DNA of 64,000 bases from Pseudomonas pudica (GTDB lineage: Bacteria > Pseudomonadota > Gammaproteobacteria > Pseudomonadales > Pseudomonadaceae). The notes beneath the pieces are model-generated. The model saw only the letters and a program-made list of their open reading frames with translations, did no database searches and had not been told where the DNA came from. The translations under genes were made by a program, and so were the position numbers. Numbering within the stretch: the stretch's first letter is position 1; the number at the start of each line of letters is the position of its first letter. The stretch spans positions 62,001-126,000 of the forward strand of contig NZ_JADLJS010000009.1 of NCBI RefSeq assembly GCF_015680405.1. Direction: 5' to 3'. This document shows positions 1 to 9,301 of this stretch, one piece after another.

Positions 1-201
1 CACCAGGGCGAAGAACAGCGCATAGCTCTGCCCTTCCGAGGTGGTGATCAGGCGCTCGTCGCTCGGGTCGATGACCCGACCGTCGACACTCACCAGCTCG
101 GCCTTGAAGCGGTCCCAGGCCGGCCATGGGCAAGCCGGTGCGGCACTCGTGACAACGGGCAGGCCCAAGGCGACCAGCCCTATCAGCAACTGACGCATCA
201 T
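1..201 (-). CDS. bcsZ: Cellulase BcsZ (GH8 endoglucanase), N-terminal part
   Basis: The gene runs off the left edge; 67 codons are visible. They show a signal peptide (hydrophobic LLIGLVALGLPVV, then small residues), then a CPWPAWDRF segment and TSEGQSYALFFALV, which matches the start of the GH8 catalytic domain; its Glu is the expected general acid. The periplasmic enzyme trims beta-1,4-glucan during export. The ATG overlaps the bcsB stop in TGATG, so the two are translationally coupled; a second ATG follows at once. bcsC, the outer-membrane porin, is not in the window and is expected further left. Confidence 0.9.
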   Translation of the reverse strand, partial: MMRQLLIGLVALGLPVVTSAAPACPWPAWDRFKAELVSVDGRVIDPSDERLITTSEGQSYALFFALV

Positions 202-2483
202 CACTCCGCCTCACCCAGGCGGCGCTTGCCTGCCCAGCGCAGTGCCCGCCACAACAGGAAGGCGAACAGCACCACGCAAATGGCCGCGATCGCCGCCAGC
301 AGCACCGGGTGCTCGGACAGGTGGAACCACAGCAGCAGCCACCACGGCAGCGCGCCGACGAAGTAGTGCTCGCCGACGAACTGGCTGGTGACGCCACTGC
401 TGCGCACCAGCGTCACCGAACCGGCCACCGCATCGAGCTTGCCCACATCGCCGAGCACGTCGCGCAGCAACGCTTGGTCGCTATCGCTGTTGGCCAGCAG
501 GGCGACCACACTGCGCTGCTCGTGGAATGGTGACTTCAGCCCGGTGATGGCGGCAATCGGCGCCTGCGCGCTGACGGCCACACGGCTGCTCGCTGCGACC
601 GCTGCGGTATCGAAGCGCTGGCTGCCCGGCAGCCCGGTACTGCGGCCCTGGAGCAGCCAGTCCCGCTGGGCGCTGAGCAGCAGACCAAGATTTGGCGCAT
701 CCCCCAGGGCCTCGGGCAGGCTGCCGAGCAGCAGCAAGTCGGCATCGGCCGCTGCGGCCTGCGCCCAGTCATCGACCAGCCGCAGGCCAAGCGCCGGGTA
801 GCCGATCTGCCCGGCCAGCCCGCCGACCGCATCGAGCAAGGTGCCCACCTGCATCGCCGTGGGCTTGGCCGGCATGACGACCAGCGTTTCGGAAAGGTCG
901 GCCATGCGGCTGAACGGGAAACCGCTGCGGGCGAATGCGCGCAGGTCGGGCATGGCGATGTAGTGGTGGTAACCGGACAGGTCGATGGTCGAGTTGTCGT
1001 CGATCGCCGCGCGCACATCCACTGGCAACGAGGTCTGGCAGCGGTCGCGCTGGGCGCTGCCCAGGGTGCTGGCAAAGCTGAAATCGAAGCGCAGGCGGTT
1101 GCGGTCGCCGATCTTCAACGCCGGTACCAGCGACTTTTCGGTCAATGCGCTGTTGTCACCCGGTAGCACCGCCAGGCGCATTTCCTCGAGCGTACCGCCG
1201 CGCCGGTCATTGCCCACCAGCGGCATGCTGGTGATGTACTGGTCATTGACACTGATGCTCAGGCGCGATTCGTCGCTCACTGCCGGGGCCGTGTAGCGGT
1301 ACAGCGTACGCAGCGGAATGCCCTGGTTGCGCCACACGAACAGGTCCGGCGGCAGGTTCAGCTCCAGCGTCACCGGCCGCGGTTGCAGGCCGCTGACCTG
1401 CAACTGCTCGGGGTAATCGAGCAGCTCGGCGAAGCGTACCGGGCGGTCGGTGCGTGTCCAGTTCGGTGCATCATAGGGCTGGCGCGGCTGCAGTGCCGTC
1501 ATCTGCTCGACCTTCACCCGGGCACCGCGGAACAGGTTGTTGCCAACCGCCAGCGCCGAAGCGGCCTTGACCAGGTCATCGTCGTTGCGGCCCAGCACCA
1601 GCAGCACCTTGCTGAAGCGATCGTCCGGGTGGTCGATCATCTGCAGTACCGGGCCGTCTACCGGTGGGAACTGCTGCAAGTCGGCGAGGAAGGCCGGGCG
1701 ACGGTCGTTGCTGGCAAACACGATGCTCGGCGTGGGTCTGTCGCCACGGGCCGGCAGGCTGTCGTACAGCACCGGGAAGGTCGCCTTGCGCCACCCGGCC
1801 TGGCTGCCGAAGTAGGACGCCAGGATCGCCGCCGCACGCTGCTCGCCCAGGCTCGGCACGCCGCTGAACACCACCGGCAGGGTTACCTTGCCAGTGTCGC
1901 GCACATCGAAGAACGGCAGCGGGAAGTACGCCAGGTCGTTGTCCAGGGCCAGGGCCTGTTCGTGCAGTTGTACCTGGCTCTTGCGGTTCAGGTTCAGCCA
2001 GAGGCCGCTGTGCGCAGGGTCTTCGCAGATGTCGGTGTAATGCCCGACGAACTCCAGGCGTACCCGGTTGAAATCGCTGAGCAGCTTCGGGTCCAGTGGC
2101 AGTTGCCGGCGCACGCGCTGGCCAAGCTGGTCCTTTTCCACCGGCACCACGCCCATCAGTTCGTCGTTGAGGTACACGCGCAGGTGCGACAGGTTCGGCA
2201 ACAGCGCGGGCGATGGCGTGTAGTCCAGCTGCAGGCTGGCGTCGGTGGCCAGGCGGTCGCGCCGCAGGCCGAATTCGACATGCTCGCTGTTGCGTACCCC
2301 CAGCAGCAGGCTGTCGGACGCATGCCCGAGCTGCTCGAAGGTTTTCGCAACCGGCCAGTTCGGTACCGTGGGTACAGCTGGCTCGGCAAGCGGGGCTACG
2401 GAGGCGGCAGCGGCGTTCTGCGACAAGGCAGCAAACAGTGCCATCGCCAGGCCCCAGGTACGCGCGGGATAACCAGTCATCAT
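201..2483 (-). CDS. bcsB: Cellulose synthase regulatory subunit BcsB
   Basis: Predicted 760 residues. Periplasmic partner of BcsA that guides the glucan chain out of the synthase channel. Visible are an N-terminal signal peptide (cleavage near residue 27, after a run of Ala), a long periplasmic region with alternating carbohydrate-binding and flavodoxin-like domains, and a C-terminal membrane anchor (about residues 717-745, with a VLLAAIAAICVVLFAFLLW core) ending in basic residues. Length is normal for the family. The start overlaps the bcsA stop by 4 bases and the stop overlaps the bcsZ start. Confidence 0.96.
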   Translation of the reverse strand: MMTGYPARTWGLAMALFAALSQNAAAASVAPLAEPAVPTVPNWPVAKTFEQLGHASDSLLLGVRNSEHVEFGLRRDRLATDASLQLDYTPSPALLPNLSHLRVYLNDELMGVVPVEKDQLGQRVRRQLPLDPKLLSDFNRVRLEFVGHYTDICEDPAHSGLWLNLNRKSQVQLHEQALALDNDLAYFPLPFFDVRDTGKVTLPVVFSGVPSLGEQRAAAILASYFGSQAGWRKATFPVLYDSLPARGDRPTPSIVFASNDRRPAFLADLQQFPPVDGPVLQMIDHPDDRFSKVLLVLGRNDDDLVKAASALAVGNNLFRGARVKVEQMTALQPRQPYDAPNWTRTDRPVRFAELLDYPEQLQVSGLQPRPVTLELNLPPDLFVWRNQGIPLRTLYRYTAPAVSDESRLSISVNDQYITSMPLVGNDRRGGTLEEMRLAVLPGDNSALTEKSLVPALKIGDRNRLRFDFSFASTLGSAQRDRCQTSLPVDVRAAIDDNSTIDLSGYHHYIAMPDLRAFARSGFPFSRMADLSETLVVMPAKPTAMQVGTLLDAVGGLAGQIGYPALGLRLVDDWAQAAAADADLLLLGSLPEALGDAPNLGLLLSAQRDWLLQGRSTGLPGSQRFDTAAVAASSRVAVSAQAPIAAITGLKSPFHEQRSVVALLANSDSDQALLRDVLGDVGKLDAVAGSVTLVRSSGVTSQFVGEHYFVGALPWWLLLWFHLSEHPVLLAAIAAICVVLFAFLLWRALRWAGKRRLGEAE

Positions 2484-5089
2484 GCGTCTCGATCAACAGG
2501 GTTCAAGGAAGGGACAGGCAGCGGTGTGCGGGGCCTGTAGCTGGCCAGCCAGTTCGCCAGCACGTGAAGTGGGCGCAGCCACGCACGCACCCATGGCGGC
2601 AAGTGCTCGACCAGCCGCAGGTAACCGACACCGCCCAGCTTCAGCACGTCGACCAGGCTGCGCAGCGGGCGATCGACCTCGTGCTGCTCGCTCCAGCCCA
2701 GCCAGGCATCGGCGCGGGCGAAGGTGCAGTGGACCAGGTCGATACGCTGTTGCTGGCCGAGGTCGTGAAACACCAGGCCAACGTGTTGCCCGACGGTACG
2801 GGTGACACAGGCCTGGAAGGCGAACTCGCGCTGGCCGCGGTTGAGCAGCAGGCGTACCCGCTCCCCCGCTTGCAACTCAAGGCCCCGGTGCAGCTGCAGG
2901 CCGACACCACCGTCGGAGTAGTCAACCAAGGTACAGGGGTAGGCGTGACCGCTGGCCAGCACCAGCCCGGCCGGCAAGCGCATCTGCACCCGGTGGGCGC
3001 GGCGCACCTGGCGCACTTCGGCAGCCACGGCGACGGCGGCGCCGATGATTAGCAGGTTGTAGATCACCCATAGCGAGCTGACGATCACCGTGCCGATCTC
3101 CGCCGCCGGGCCGGTGAACAGGCGCCACACGGCGAAACCCAGGCCCGCCACGTTGAGCGCCGCCAGCCACAGGTAGGGTTGGGCGATGCGCCAGTCGAAC
3201 TGCTCCTGCTCCATCAGGCCGCCCTTGGCGGTGACGTTGAACTTGCCCTTCTTCGGCGCGAACAGCGCGACCGTGGTCGGGCGGGCGATGTACCAGGCCA
3301 GCACGGTCTCGTAGACCTCGCCCCAGAAGGTCTGCCGGTACTTGCCCTGCATGCGCGAGTTGGTCAGGCTGGCGTGGATCATGTGCGGCAGCACGTACAG
3401 CAGGATCATCAGCGCCGGTGCGTAGATGATGTAGGCATGCAGCAACAGGAACGCCAGCGGCGCGGTCAGGAACACCAGCCTTGGCAGGCCGGCCAGGAAG
3501 TGCAGCATCGCGTTGGCATAGCACACCCGCTGGAACAGGCTCAGCCCACGGCCGAACAGCGGGTTGTCGGTGCGGAAGATCTGCACCATGCCACGGGCCC
3601 AGCGAATGCGCTGGCCGATGTGCGCCGACAGGCTCTCGGTGGCCAGGCCGGCCGCCTGCGGAATGCTGAGATAGGCCGATGACCAACCCTGGCGGTGCAT
3701 GCGCAAGGCGGTATGGGCATCTTCGGTCACGGTTTCGACGGCGAAGCCGCCGATGCTCTCCAGCGCGGTACGGCGCAGCACGGCACACGAGCCGCAGAAG
3801 AACGCCGCGTTCCACATGTCATTGCCATCCTGGATCAGGCCGTAGAACAGCTCGCCTTCATTGGGGCGCCGGCGAAACGAGCCCAGGTTGCGCTCGAACG
3901 GGTCGGGCGAGAAGAAATGGTGCGGCGTCTGCACCAGCGCCAGCTTCGGGTCCTTGAGGAACCAGCCCACTGTCATTTGCAGGAAGGAACGCACCGGCAC
4001 GTGGTCGCAGTCGAAAATGGCGATCAGCTCGCTGTCGGTCACGCCCAGCGCATGGTTGAGGTTGCCGGCCTTGGCGTGGTTGTTGTCCGGCCGCACGATG
4101 TAGCCCACCCCCACTTCGTCGGCGAACGCACGAAACGCCTCGCGCCGGCCGTCGTCGAGGATATAGATGCGCAGGCACTCGCGCGGCCAGTCCAGGCCCA
4201 GGGCAGCGAGCACCGTGGTGCGTACCACCGACAAGTCTTCGTTGTAGGTGGGGATCATCAGGTCGACGGTCGGCCAGTGCGCCGGATTAGCCGGCAGGTT
4301 CGCCGGCTTGCGCTGCAACGGCCAGCTGGTCTGGATGTAGCCCAGGATCAGCACGAACCACGAATAGGTTTCTGCCGCCAGCAGGATCACCCCGCACACA
4401 AGGCCCGTGGTGTCGTTCCAGTTCAAGGTCGACGTATAGCGCCACCACAGGTAGCGGCAGGAGATGAGGGTCGACAGCACGATCAGCATCAAGGTCGGGA
4501 AACGACCCGGCATGTGCCGCACCAGCAGGGCGATGCCCAGCAACAGGCAGATGAACACCAGCTGCGCCAGGTAGCCGAACGGTTCGGTCACGCACAGCAC
4601 GGCCAGGCCGATGGCGCCCAGGGTCAGCACACCGTAGAAAACCCACCGGGCGAACACGCTCAAGCCGCGCAGGCGTGCCGAGGCTCGCTGCCTGAAAGCG
4701 CTGGCGCGGTAGCGCGCAGGCAGCTGCTGCAGGCGGTCGATCAGCAGGCCATGGTGGCGGCGCAGCACCTGGCGCATACCGCGCAGCTGCGCCTGCACTG
4801 CCCCCCAGGCACGGCGGGAAAACCCTGGTTGGCGAGGCAGCGGTTGGCGCCGGACCAGCAGCCACAGGCTCTGAATCAGCAGGCGCAGCGGGTCGCCCAG
4901 GCTGGGGCGCTTGCCCGCCAGTTGCGGGTACAGCCGCTGCCGCTCGGCCAGCAGGGCTTGCCAGGCAGGTGACTCCAGGCGCAGAAACAGGAAGGCCAGC
5001 CACACGCCAAGGGTAAACAGCCACGCGACCGGCTGCCGCGCGCCACGTGTGCGGAACCAGGCGTAGGCCGACAGAGGGGTCAGGGTCAC
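2480..5089 (-). CDS. bcsA: Cellulose synthase catalytic subunit BcsA
   Basis: Inner-membrane processive GT2 enzyme that polymerises UDP-glucose. Seen in order: N-terminal membrane segments, MIPTYNED at the start of the GT domain, a DCD metal site near residue 360, a TED general-base motif, QRIRW near residue 493, further membrane helices, and a C-terminal PilZ domain from about residue 690 with RRAHR (RxxxR) and DYSDGG (DxSxxG), the c-di-GMP-binding residues. I chose the GTG at 5089: it overlaps the bcsQ stop in GTGA like the other junctions here and gives 869 residues, close to the 872 of E. coli BcsA. An ATG 17 codons upstream would overlap bcsQ by 55 bases. Confidence 0.96.
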   Translation of the reverse strand: MTLTPLSAYAWFRTRGARQPVAWLFTLGVWLAFLFLRLESPAWQALLAERQRLYPQLAGKRPSLGDPLRLLIQSLWLLVRRQPLPRQPGFSRRAWGAVQAQLRGMRQVLRRHHGLLIDRLQQLPARYRASAFRQRASARLRGLSVFARWVFYGVLTLGAIGLAVLCVTEPFGYLAQLVFICLLLGIALLVRHMPGRFPTLMLIVLSTLISCRYLWWRYTSTLNWNDTTGLVCGVILLAAETYSWFVLILGYIQTSWPLQRKPANLPANPAHWPTVDLMIPTYNEDLSVVRTTVLAALGLDWPRECLRIYILDDGRREAFRAFADEVGVGYIVRPDNNHAKAGNLNHALGVTDSELIAIFDCDHVPVRSFLQMTVGWFLKDPKLALVQTPHHFFSPDPFERNLGSFRRRPNEGELFYGLIQDGNDMWNAAFFCGSCAVLRRTALESIGGFAVETVTEDAHTALRMHRQGWSSAYLSIPQAAGLATESLSAHIGQRIRWARGMVQIFRTDNPLFGRGLSLFQRVCYANAMLHFLAGLPRLVFLTAPLAFLLLHAYIIYAPALMILLYVLPHMIHASLTNSRMQGKYRQTFWGEVYETVLAWYIARPTTVALFAPKKGKFNVTAKGGLMEQEQFDWRIAQPYLWLAALNVAGLGFAVWRLFTGPAAEIGTVIVSSLWVIYNLLIIGAAVAVAAEVRQVRRAHRVQMRLPAGLVLASGHAYPCTLVDYSDGGVGLQLHRGLELQAGERVRLLLNRGQREFAFQACVTRTVGQHVGLVFHDLGQQQRIDLVHCTFARADAWLGWSEQHEVDRPLRSLVDVLKLGGVGYLRLVEHLPPWVRAWLRPLHVLANWLASYRPRTPLPVPSLNPVDRDA

Positions 5090-5793
5090 GACTGGCGCCT
5101 CGTCAGGCAGCGCACCGCCAGGCTCTGCACGTCCCGGCAAGCCAGGCTCTGCGGCGCGTAGTGGCCAAGCGGTGCCTTGTGCGCCAGGGCTTCGAGAAAC
5201 GCCTCGTCGCGGTGCACCACCTGGATCGGCAGGCGATCACGGAACAGGTCGCGCCACACCATCAGCAGGTCGCTCTGCAAGCGGCTGGCGGGGTCGTAGC
5301 GGTTGACCAGCAACAGGTCGTAGTGCTCGACCTGCCGGCGCCCGAGCAGCAGGTGGCTGGCCATTTCGGCCTCGGCCACCAACACACGCACGTCAGTCTC
5401 GACACTTTGGCCAGCGGTATCGGTCGGCAGTTGCGGCAGGTCGAACAGCAACCAGTCGAAGTGCTCGGCCAGCTCGGCCTGGCGCGCGCGCCAGGCTTCA
5501 GCGTCGGGCAAAGGCGGCCGCGTGCCGGCAGGCAGATTGCCGAACGGCATCAGGCACAGGCCATCGAGCACCTCATACATGGCATCGCTGTATGGCCGCC
5601 CTTCCCGCTCGGCAAGCGCCCAGCCCTCGCGCGTGTCGAGGGGCAGGTTGAAGTGCAGGCCGAGCAGGTTGCTTGGGCACAGGTCGACCAGCAGCACCCG
5701 CTCACCTACGCCCTGCAACGCATGCCCCAGTGCCGCCAGCAAGGCACTGCGCCCCAGGCCACCGCGAACGCCGTGCAACGCCAGGCTGGTCAT
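5086..5793 (-). CDS. bcsQ: Cellulose biosynthesis ATPase BcsQ (ParA/MinD-like)
   Basis: 235 residues of the SIMIBI/ParA class, needed for polar assembly of the cellulose secretion system in enterobacteria. The N-terminus has a deviant Walker A, GVRGGLGRSA, without the usual two lysines; E. coli BcsQ shows a similar deviation, so this is a family trait. VLLVDLCPSN resembles the ParA switch region and LLFDLPQLP is the Walker B-like strand. It is probably the partner of BcsR encoded just upstream (4-base overlap), and its stop overlaps the bcsA start. Confidence 0.93.
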   Translation of the reverse strand: MTSLALHGVRGGLGRSALLAALGHALQGVGERVLLVDLCPSNLLGLHFNLPLDTREGWALAEREGRPYSDAMYEVLDGLCLMPFGNLPAGTRPPLPDAEAWRARQAELAEHFDWLLFDLPQLPTDTAGQSVETDVRVLVAEAEMASHLLLGRRQVEHYDLLLVNRYDPASRLQSDLLMVWRDLFRDRLPIQVVHRDEAFLEALAHKAPLGHYAPQSLACRDVQSLAVRCLTRRQS

Positions 5794-6008
5794 GGCGACA
5801 GTACCTGGCGCCGCGGCGCCGCCGTGTACAAGGTGCCCTGGGCGCTGCTCCGGCAGCTTTCACCCAGCAGCGGCCAGCGCTGCAAAGCCTGCTGGACACC
5901 CACCAGCAACGAAATGTCCTGGTAGTTCAGGTCCGGCATGTCCAGATGCTGGCGCAACTGGGCGATATCGTCGCTGCGGTCGGCAGGGTCTGCCTTGCCA
6001 GTGATCAT
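5790..6008 (-). CDS. bcsR: Cellulose biosynthesis protein BcsR
   Basis: A 72-residue soluble protein. The segment DDIAQLRQHL...NYQDIS...ALQRWPLL matches the short BcsR family (E. coli about 62 residues), which works with BcsQ to stabilise and place the synthase. The first codon overlaps the bcsG stop (ATGA) and the stop overlaps the bcsQ start. The last 20 residues (from about SSAQGTLY) extend past the usual family end. Identification rests on the motif and on its place directly before bcsQ. Confidence 0.87.
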   Translation of the reverse strand: MITGKADPADRSDDIAQLRQHLDMPDLNYQDISLLVGVQQALQRWPLLGESCRSSAQGTLYTAAPRRQVLSP

Positions 6009-7624
6009 TGGCGCTCCTTCGGAACAGGTTGCCAGTCGGGCTGGCCTTGCAGGCGCATGTAGGCACGCCCCTGGTAGTTAATTACCTGCGCACCTGCGGT
6101 TTCCGCGACCTGTTCGGTGGTCGGCAGGTCGCTCAGCAGGCTGGGCACATCCAGCACCTGCTGCTGGCCCAGGCCCGCATACACGCGCGAGATCAGTTCG
6201 GACAGCGCCAGGTAGCTGGTGGGTGCCGAGACGTACAGCGGCTCGTTGCGGGCAGGCTGGCCCATGCCGATGAACTTCAGGCCGACCGGCACATGGGTAA
6301 TCGATGGGGTGGGGATTTCACGCATGCCCGACAGCTGCATGCGGTCGCCATGCAGCGCGGCGCCATGTTCCGGGACAATGGCCACGACCACGCGGCGGCC
6401 GCTGCGCTCCAGTTCATCGAGGAAACTGCCAAGCTCACCGAACAGCCGGGTGGCGCGCGTTGCGTAATCAGCCACGCGGGTACCGCCGTCGGCGGTGACG
6501 ATCCGGTTGCCGTCATGCAAGCTGATGCTGTTGTAGAACAGCGACACATGCTCGGCCGGCGCGCCTTTGCGCTGGCCCCACCAGCGGCGCAGCACCTCCA
6601 GGTCGCTGGCGATCGGCGAACCGTCGAAGCCGACCAGTGCCCGCGGGAAATCGGTGTTGCGCAGGCCGGGTTGAGGCATGTGCTGCTGGGTGATGTCGCC
6701 GATGAAATTGTCGAAGCGGCCGCTGTGGTTGAGCAAGGTGTTGCTCTGGAAGCCGAGCCTGGCCAGGTTCTGGAACAACAGGCACTGCTCCGGGGCAGGC
6801 TGGTACAGGCCGGCGTGGGACGACTGCCCGCAGCTGGCACGCAGCACGCGGATGGCCGCCGGCCCGCTGTAGGACGTGGCCGAGTTGAACTGGTCGAAGA
6901 TCACGTCCAGGCGCGAAAACAACGGGTTGTCACGCAACCCCACGGCAGACAGGTCATCCCAGGCCAGCGAGCAGATGTTGATCACCAGCAGATCGAACGG
7001 CTGCTCATCGGCCTTCACGGCCGGGAATGCTGTCACCCGTTCACGCTCACTGGCAAAGAACCGCTCGAGCCAGCTGTCGAGCGTGGCATTGTCGGCAACC
7101 GCGGTGGCCTGCGCCTGCTCGGTGGGGCTGGCAGCCGCGGTGCCAGGCGCCTGGCCCGGATGGAACCCCAGCGCTGGCAGGCCGCCGATCGCCAGCCACG
7201 CCAGCCCCAGCAGGCTCAGGGTACTCAGCCGCAGCCAATGGCGCAGGTACAGGTAACCCACCAGCAACAGTGCCAGCGCGCCCAGCAGGTTCCAGTTGAT
7301 GAAGCGGCCGAGCAGTTCGAGCAGGTAGTCCCACGAGAAATCGAACACCCCCGGCTGCGCCAGCAGGCGGCTGAAGGGCGGCAGCCAGGTGTCCTGGTAG
7401 AACAATGCGATGCCAACCGGTACGGCCACCAGCTGCCGCGCGATTCGCAGCCACCTGCCTGGCAGCGGCACCAGCAGAAACGCGGCGAACAACAGGTTCG
7501 GCAGCGCCTGAAAGTCGAGCATGCCAAGGGCGACCAACAGGAACTTGGCCAGGAAATAGAGGTTCCACCCGCCCAGTCCAGGCCAGCGGGCCGGTACCGG
7601 GAGGGTGGCGGATAAATTAGTCAT
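6005..7624 (-). CDS. bcsG: Cellulose phosphoethanolamine transferase BcsG
   Basis: 539 residues. Inner-membrane enzyme of the alkaline-phosphatase fold that adds phosphoethanolamine to cellulose in the periplasm. Several membrane helices fill roughly residues 20-150, then a periplasmic catalytic domain. The Cys of NICSLAWDD and the Ser of SYSGPAA are 35 residues apart, the same spacing as C243 and nucleophile S278 of E. coli BcsG; a His in SLHDGN and the Glu-His of PEHGAAL fit the remaining zinc ligands. The active site therefore looks intact and the strain probably makes pEtN-cellulose. The start overlaps the end of bcsF by 8 bases. Confidence 0.94.
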   Translation of the reverse strand: MTNLSATLPVPARWPGLGGWNLYFLAKFLLVALGMLDFQALPNLLFAAFLLVPLPGRWLRIARQLVAVPVGIALFYQDTWLPPFSRLLAQPGVFDFSWDYLLELLGRFINWNLLGALALLLVGYLYLRHWLRLSTLSLLGLAWLAIGGLPALGFHPGQAPGTAAASPTEQAQATAVADNATLDSWLERFFASERERVTAFPAVKADEQPFDLLVINICSLAWDDLSAVGLRDNPLFSRLDVIFDQFNSATSYSGPAAIRVLRASCGQSSHAGLYQPAPEQCLLFQNLARLGFQSNTLLNHSGRFDNFIGDITQQHMPQPGLRNTDFPRALVGFDGSPIASDLEVLRRWWGQRKGAPAEHVSLFYNSISLHDGNRIVTADGGTRVADYATRATRLFGELGSFLDELERSGRRVVVAIVPEHGAALHGDRMQLSGMREIPTPSITHVPVGLKFIGMGQPARNEPLYVSAPTSYLALSELISRVYAGLGQQQVLDVPSLLSDLPTTEQVAETAGAQVINYQGRAYMRLQGQPDWQPVPKERQ

Positions 7625-7802
7625 TACGGAGTTCCTGGCGTGCCGCGCGGTGGCGTACGCCCAGCGGTTTCAGGTAACGGGGTGGAAGGCGGCGGCGCAA
7701 CCAGCCGCGCAGCGTGGCGCGCAGGCGTAACAGCAGCAGGGCCAGCGCCAAGGTGACCAGCGCCGTAATGCCGACCACTTGCAGCAGTTGCGCGAAGTTC
7801 AT
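7617..7802 (-). CDS. bcsF: Cellulose biosynthesis membrane protein BcsF
   Basis: 61 residues: one N-terminal membrane helix (LLQVVGITALVTLALALLLL) followed by a strongly basic cytoplasmic tail. It matches BcsF, the small inner-membrane protein that recruits BcsE to the membrane and links it to BcsG. It sits between bcsE (4-base overlap) and bcsG (8-base overlap), as in enterobacterial bcsEFG operons. Confidence 0.88.
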   Translation of the reverse strand: MNFAQLLQVVGITALVTLALALLLLRLRATLRGWLRRRLPPRYLKPLGVRHRAARQELRND

Positions 7803-9301
7803 GCTGTACCCCGCTTGCCCAGGGCCACCCGGCGCGGCGCCAGGGCCGGCCTGGCCTGGGCGGTCAACTGTGCCGCCGCGTCAAGCCGGGGTGGCTGTGG
7901 CACGCGCTCGTCGAGGAAGGCCGGGGTGGCCAGGCTGTCGACACCGGCAAGCACCTCCTGGCTGATGAACAACTCTTTCCACGACAACTGGAAGATGTGG
8001 TCAAGGGCTTGCTCGACGCCTTCGGAGCGGCAGGCGAAAAGGAACAGGAACAGCACATCGCCCACCACGCAGGCGATGTCGCCGTCACGGCGGAACACCG
8101 TGCGCGAGCAGGCTTGCAGCGGGGTCAGGCCAGGGGCCGGGCGCAATACCAGCAACTGGTGGGCGATTTCGCCGTTGCGCACCCCATGCCACATGGTCTG
8201 CACGGCTTCGGCGAACGCGCGCGGCGCCACCAGACCACAAATGGCCAGCGGCCGCAGGCGTGCGAGCAAGGCATCGAAATCGCTTGGCAGGCGCCGGCGC
8301 CAGAGGTAACCCTGGATGCTCTCGACCATGGTCAGGAAGCGCGACAGGCTGGCACCGAACGGCACGATCTGGCTGGCCCCGCAGGCCAGCAGCAGTTGTT
8401 CATCCTGGTAGCGCAGGGTCGGTGCCATCTCGCGCACCACCAGCTTCAGGGCATTGCCACGCAATTGGCGCAAGTGGTGCAACTGGCGCGCCAGGCTATC
8501 CAGGCGCTGCCCGCCGTCCATGGCGAAGATGACCGTGGCGGAAACCGCCCTGCCAGCTTTGGCCCCCAGTTCCTCGAGGCTCTCGCAGACCTGCCAGTGC
8601 TCGGAGAAGGCTGGCGCACCTTCCAGTACCGGGCGCTGGGCCAGGTACAACAGCTCGTCGCCACCGGTGTCGCTGGGGGCCTGCGGCGCCCCGGCGGCGG
8701 CGAAGCCTGTTTCAAGCCGCGCCAGCTCCACGTCGCGCGTACCGGTTTTGCCGAGCGGGTTGCTCCAGAAATGCTGCAGGTAGCGCACCCCGCCTTTGCC
8801 GCGATACACCTGGGCCAGGCCATCGACGCCCTGGTTGAACGCACGCAGGCGTTCTACCAGCCCGGCACTCTGGCCGCTGCTGATGACCAGCAACAGCGAT
8901 GCCTCGGCCAACAGGACCGGGCGCAGCGCGTTGCACCAGCCTTCGACGTTGCCAGCACCCCAGACCTCGGCAGGCGCCAGCAGCACCAGCACACGCCCGG
9001 CGGCGTCGATACGCGGCAGGTCATCGACCAGGTGCCGGGCGGCTTGCGGGTTGGCTTCGTACAGCGCCAGTTCGCCGGGGCCCTGCGCGGCATCGAGCGC
9101 ACCCAGCACATCACCGATCGCTTGCGCATCGGCGATCAGGGCTGCGCGCGCGTGCTCCGGCAGCCCCTCGACCACTTGGCGGCATAGCAAGGTGGCGTCT
9201 TCTGCGTTATCACAGGCCAACCAATACAGTCCTTGTACATGAAGCTGGTTGCTCTCGGCGTCTAAGCCGGAGATAGCCAACCACGGCGTTCCGTTCGTCA
9301 A
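7799..9301 (-). CDS. bcsE: c-di-GMP-binding cellulose regulator BcsE
   Basis: 500 residues, cytoplasmic. The family has a degenerate receiver-like region and a C-terminal GIL domain that binds c-di-GMP through an RxGD motif; here FRRDGDIACVVGD near residue 400 contains RDGD. It enhances pEtN-cellulose synthesis through BcsF and BcsG. First gene of the operon. The only plausible start is a TTG at 9301 with a weak upstream GCAGAG; no ATG lies near the conserved N-terminus, so translation may be inefficient or the start may be mis-set by a few codons. Confidence 0.9.
   Translation of the reverse strand: MTNGTPWLAISGLDAESNQLHVQGLYWLACDNAEDATLLCRQVVEGLPEHARAALIADAQAIGDVLGALDAAQGPGELALYEANPQAARHLVDDLPRIDAAGRVLVLLAPAEVWGAGNVEGWCNALRPVLLAEASLLLVISSGQSAGLVERLRAFNQGVDGLAQVYRGKGGVRYLQHFWSNPLGKTGTRDVELARLETGFAAAGAPQAPSDTGGDELLYLAQRPVLEGAPAFSEHWQVCESLEELGAKAGRAVSATVIFAMDGGQRLDSLARQLHHLRQLRGNALKLVVREMAPTLRYQDEQLLLACGASQIVPFGASLSRFLTMVESIQGYLWRRRLPSDFDALLARLRPLAICGLVAPRAFAEAVQTMWHGVRNGEIAHQLLVLRPAPGLTPLQACSRTVFRRDGDIACVVGDVLFLFLFACRSEGVEQALDHIFQLSWKELFISQEVLAGVDSLATPAFLDERVPQPPRLDAAAQLTAQARPALAPRRVALGKRGTA

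Noticed and set aside
1383..2540. 385-codon open frame on the plus strand opposite bcsB
   Set aside because: Low-complexity His/Gln/Arg/Val composition typical of the antisense frame of a GC-rich gene; no ribosome site; bcsB is unmistakable on the other strand.
5086..5793. Loss of Walker A lysines in BcsQ as a novel inactivation
   Set aside because: E. coli BcsQ also lacks the canonical lysine pattern, so it is a family property.
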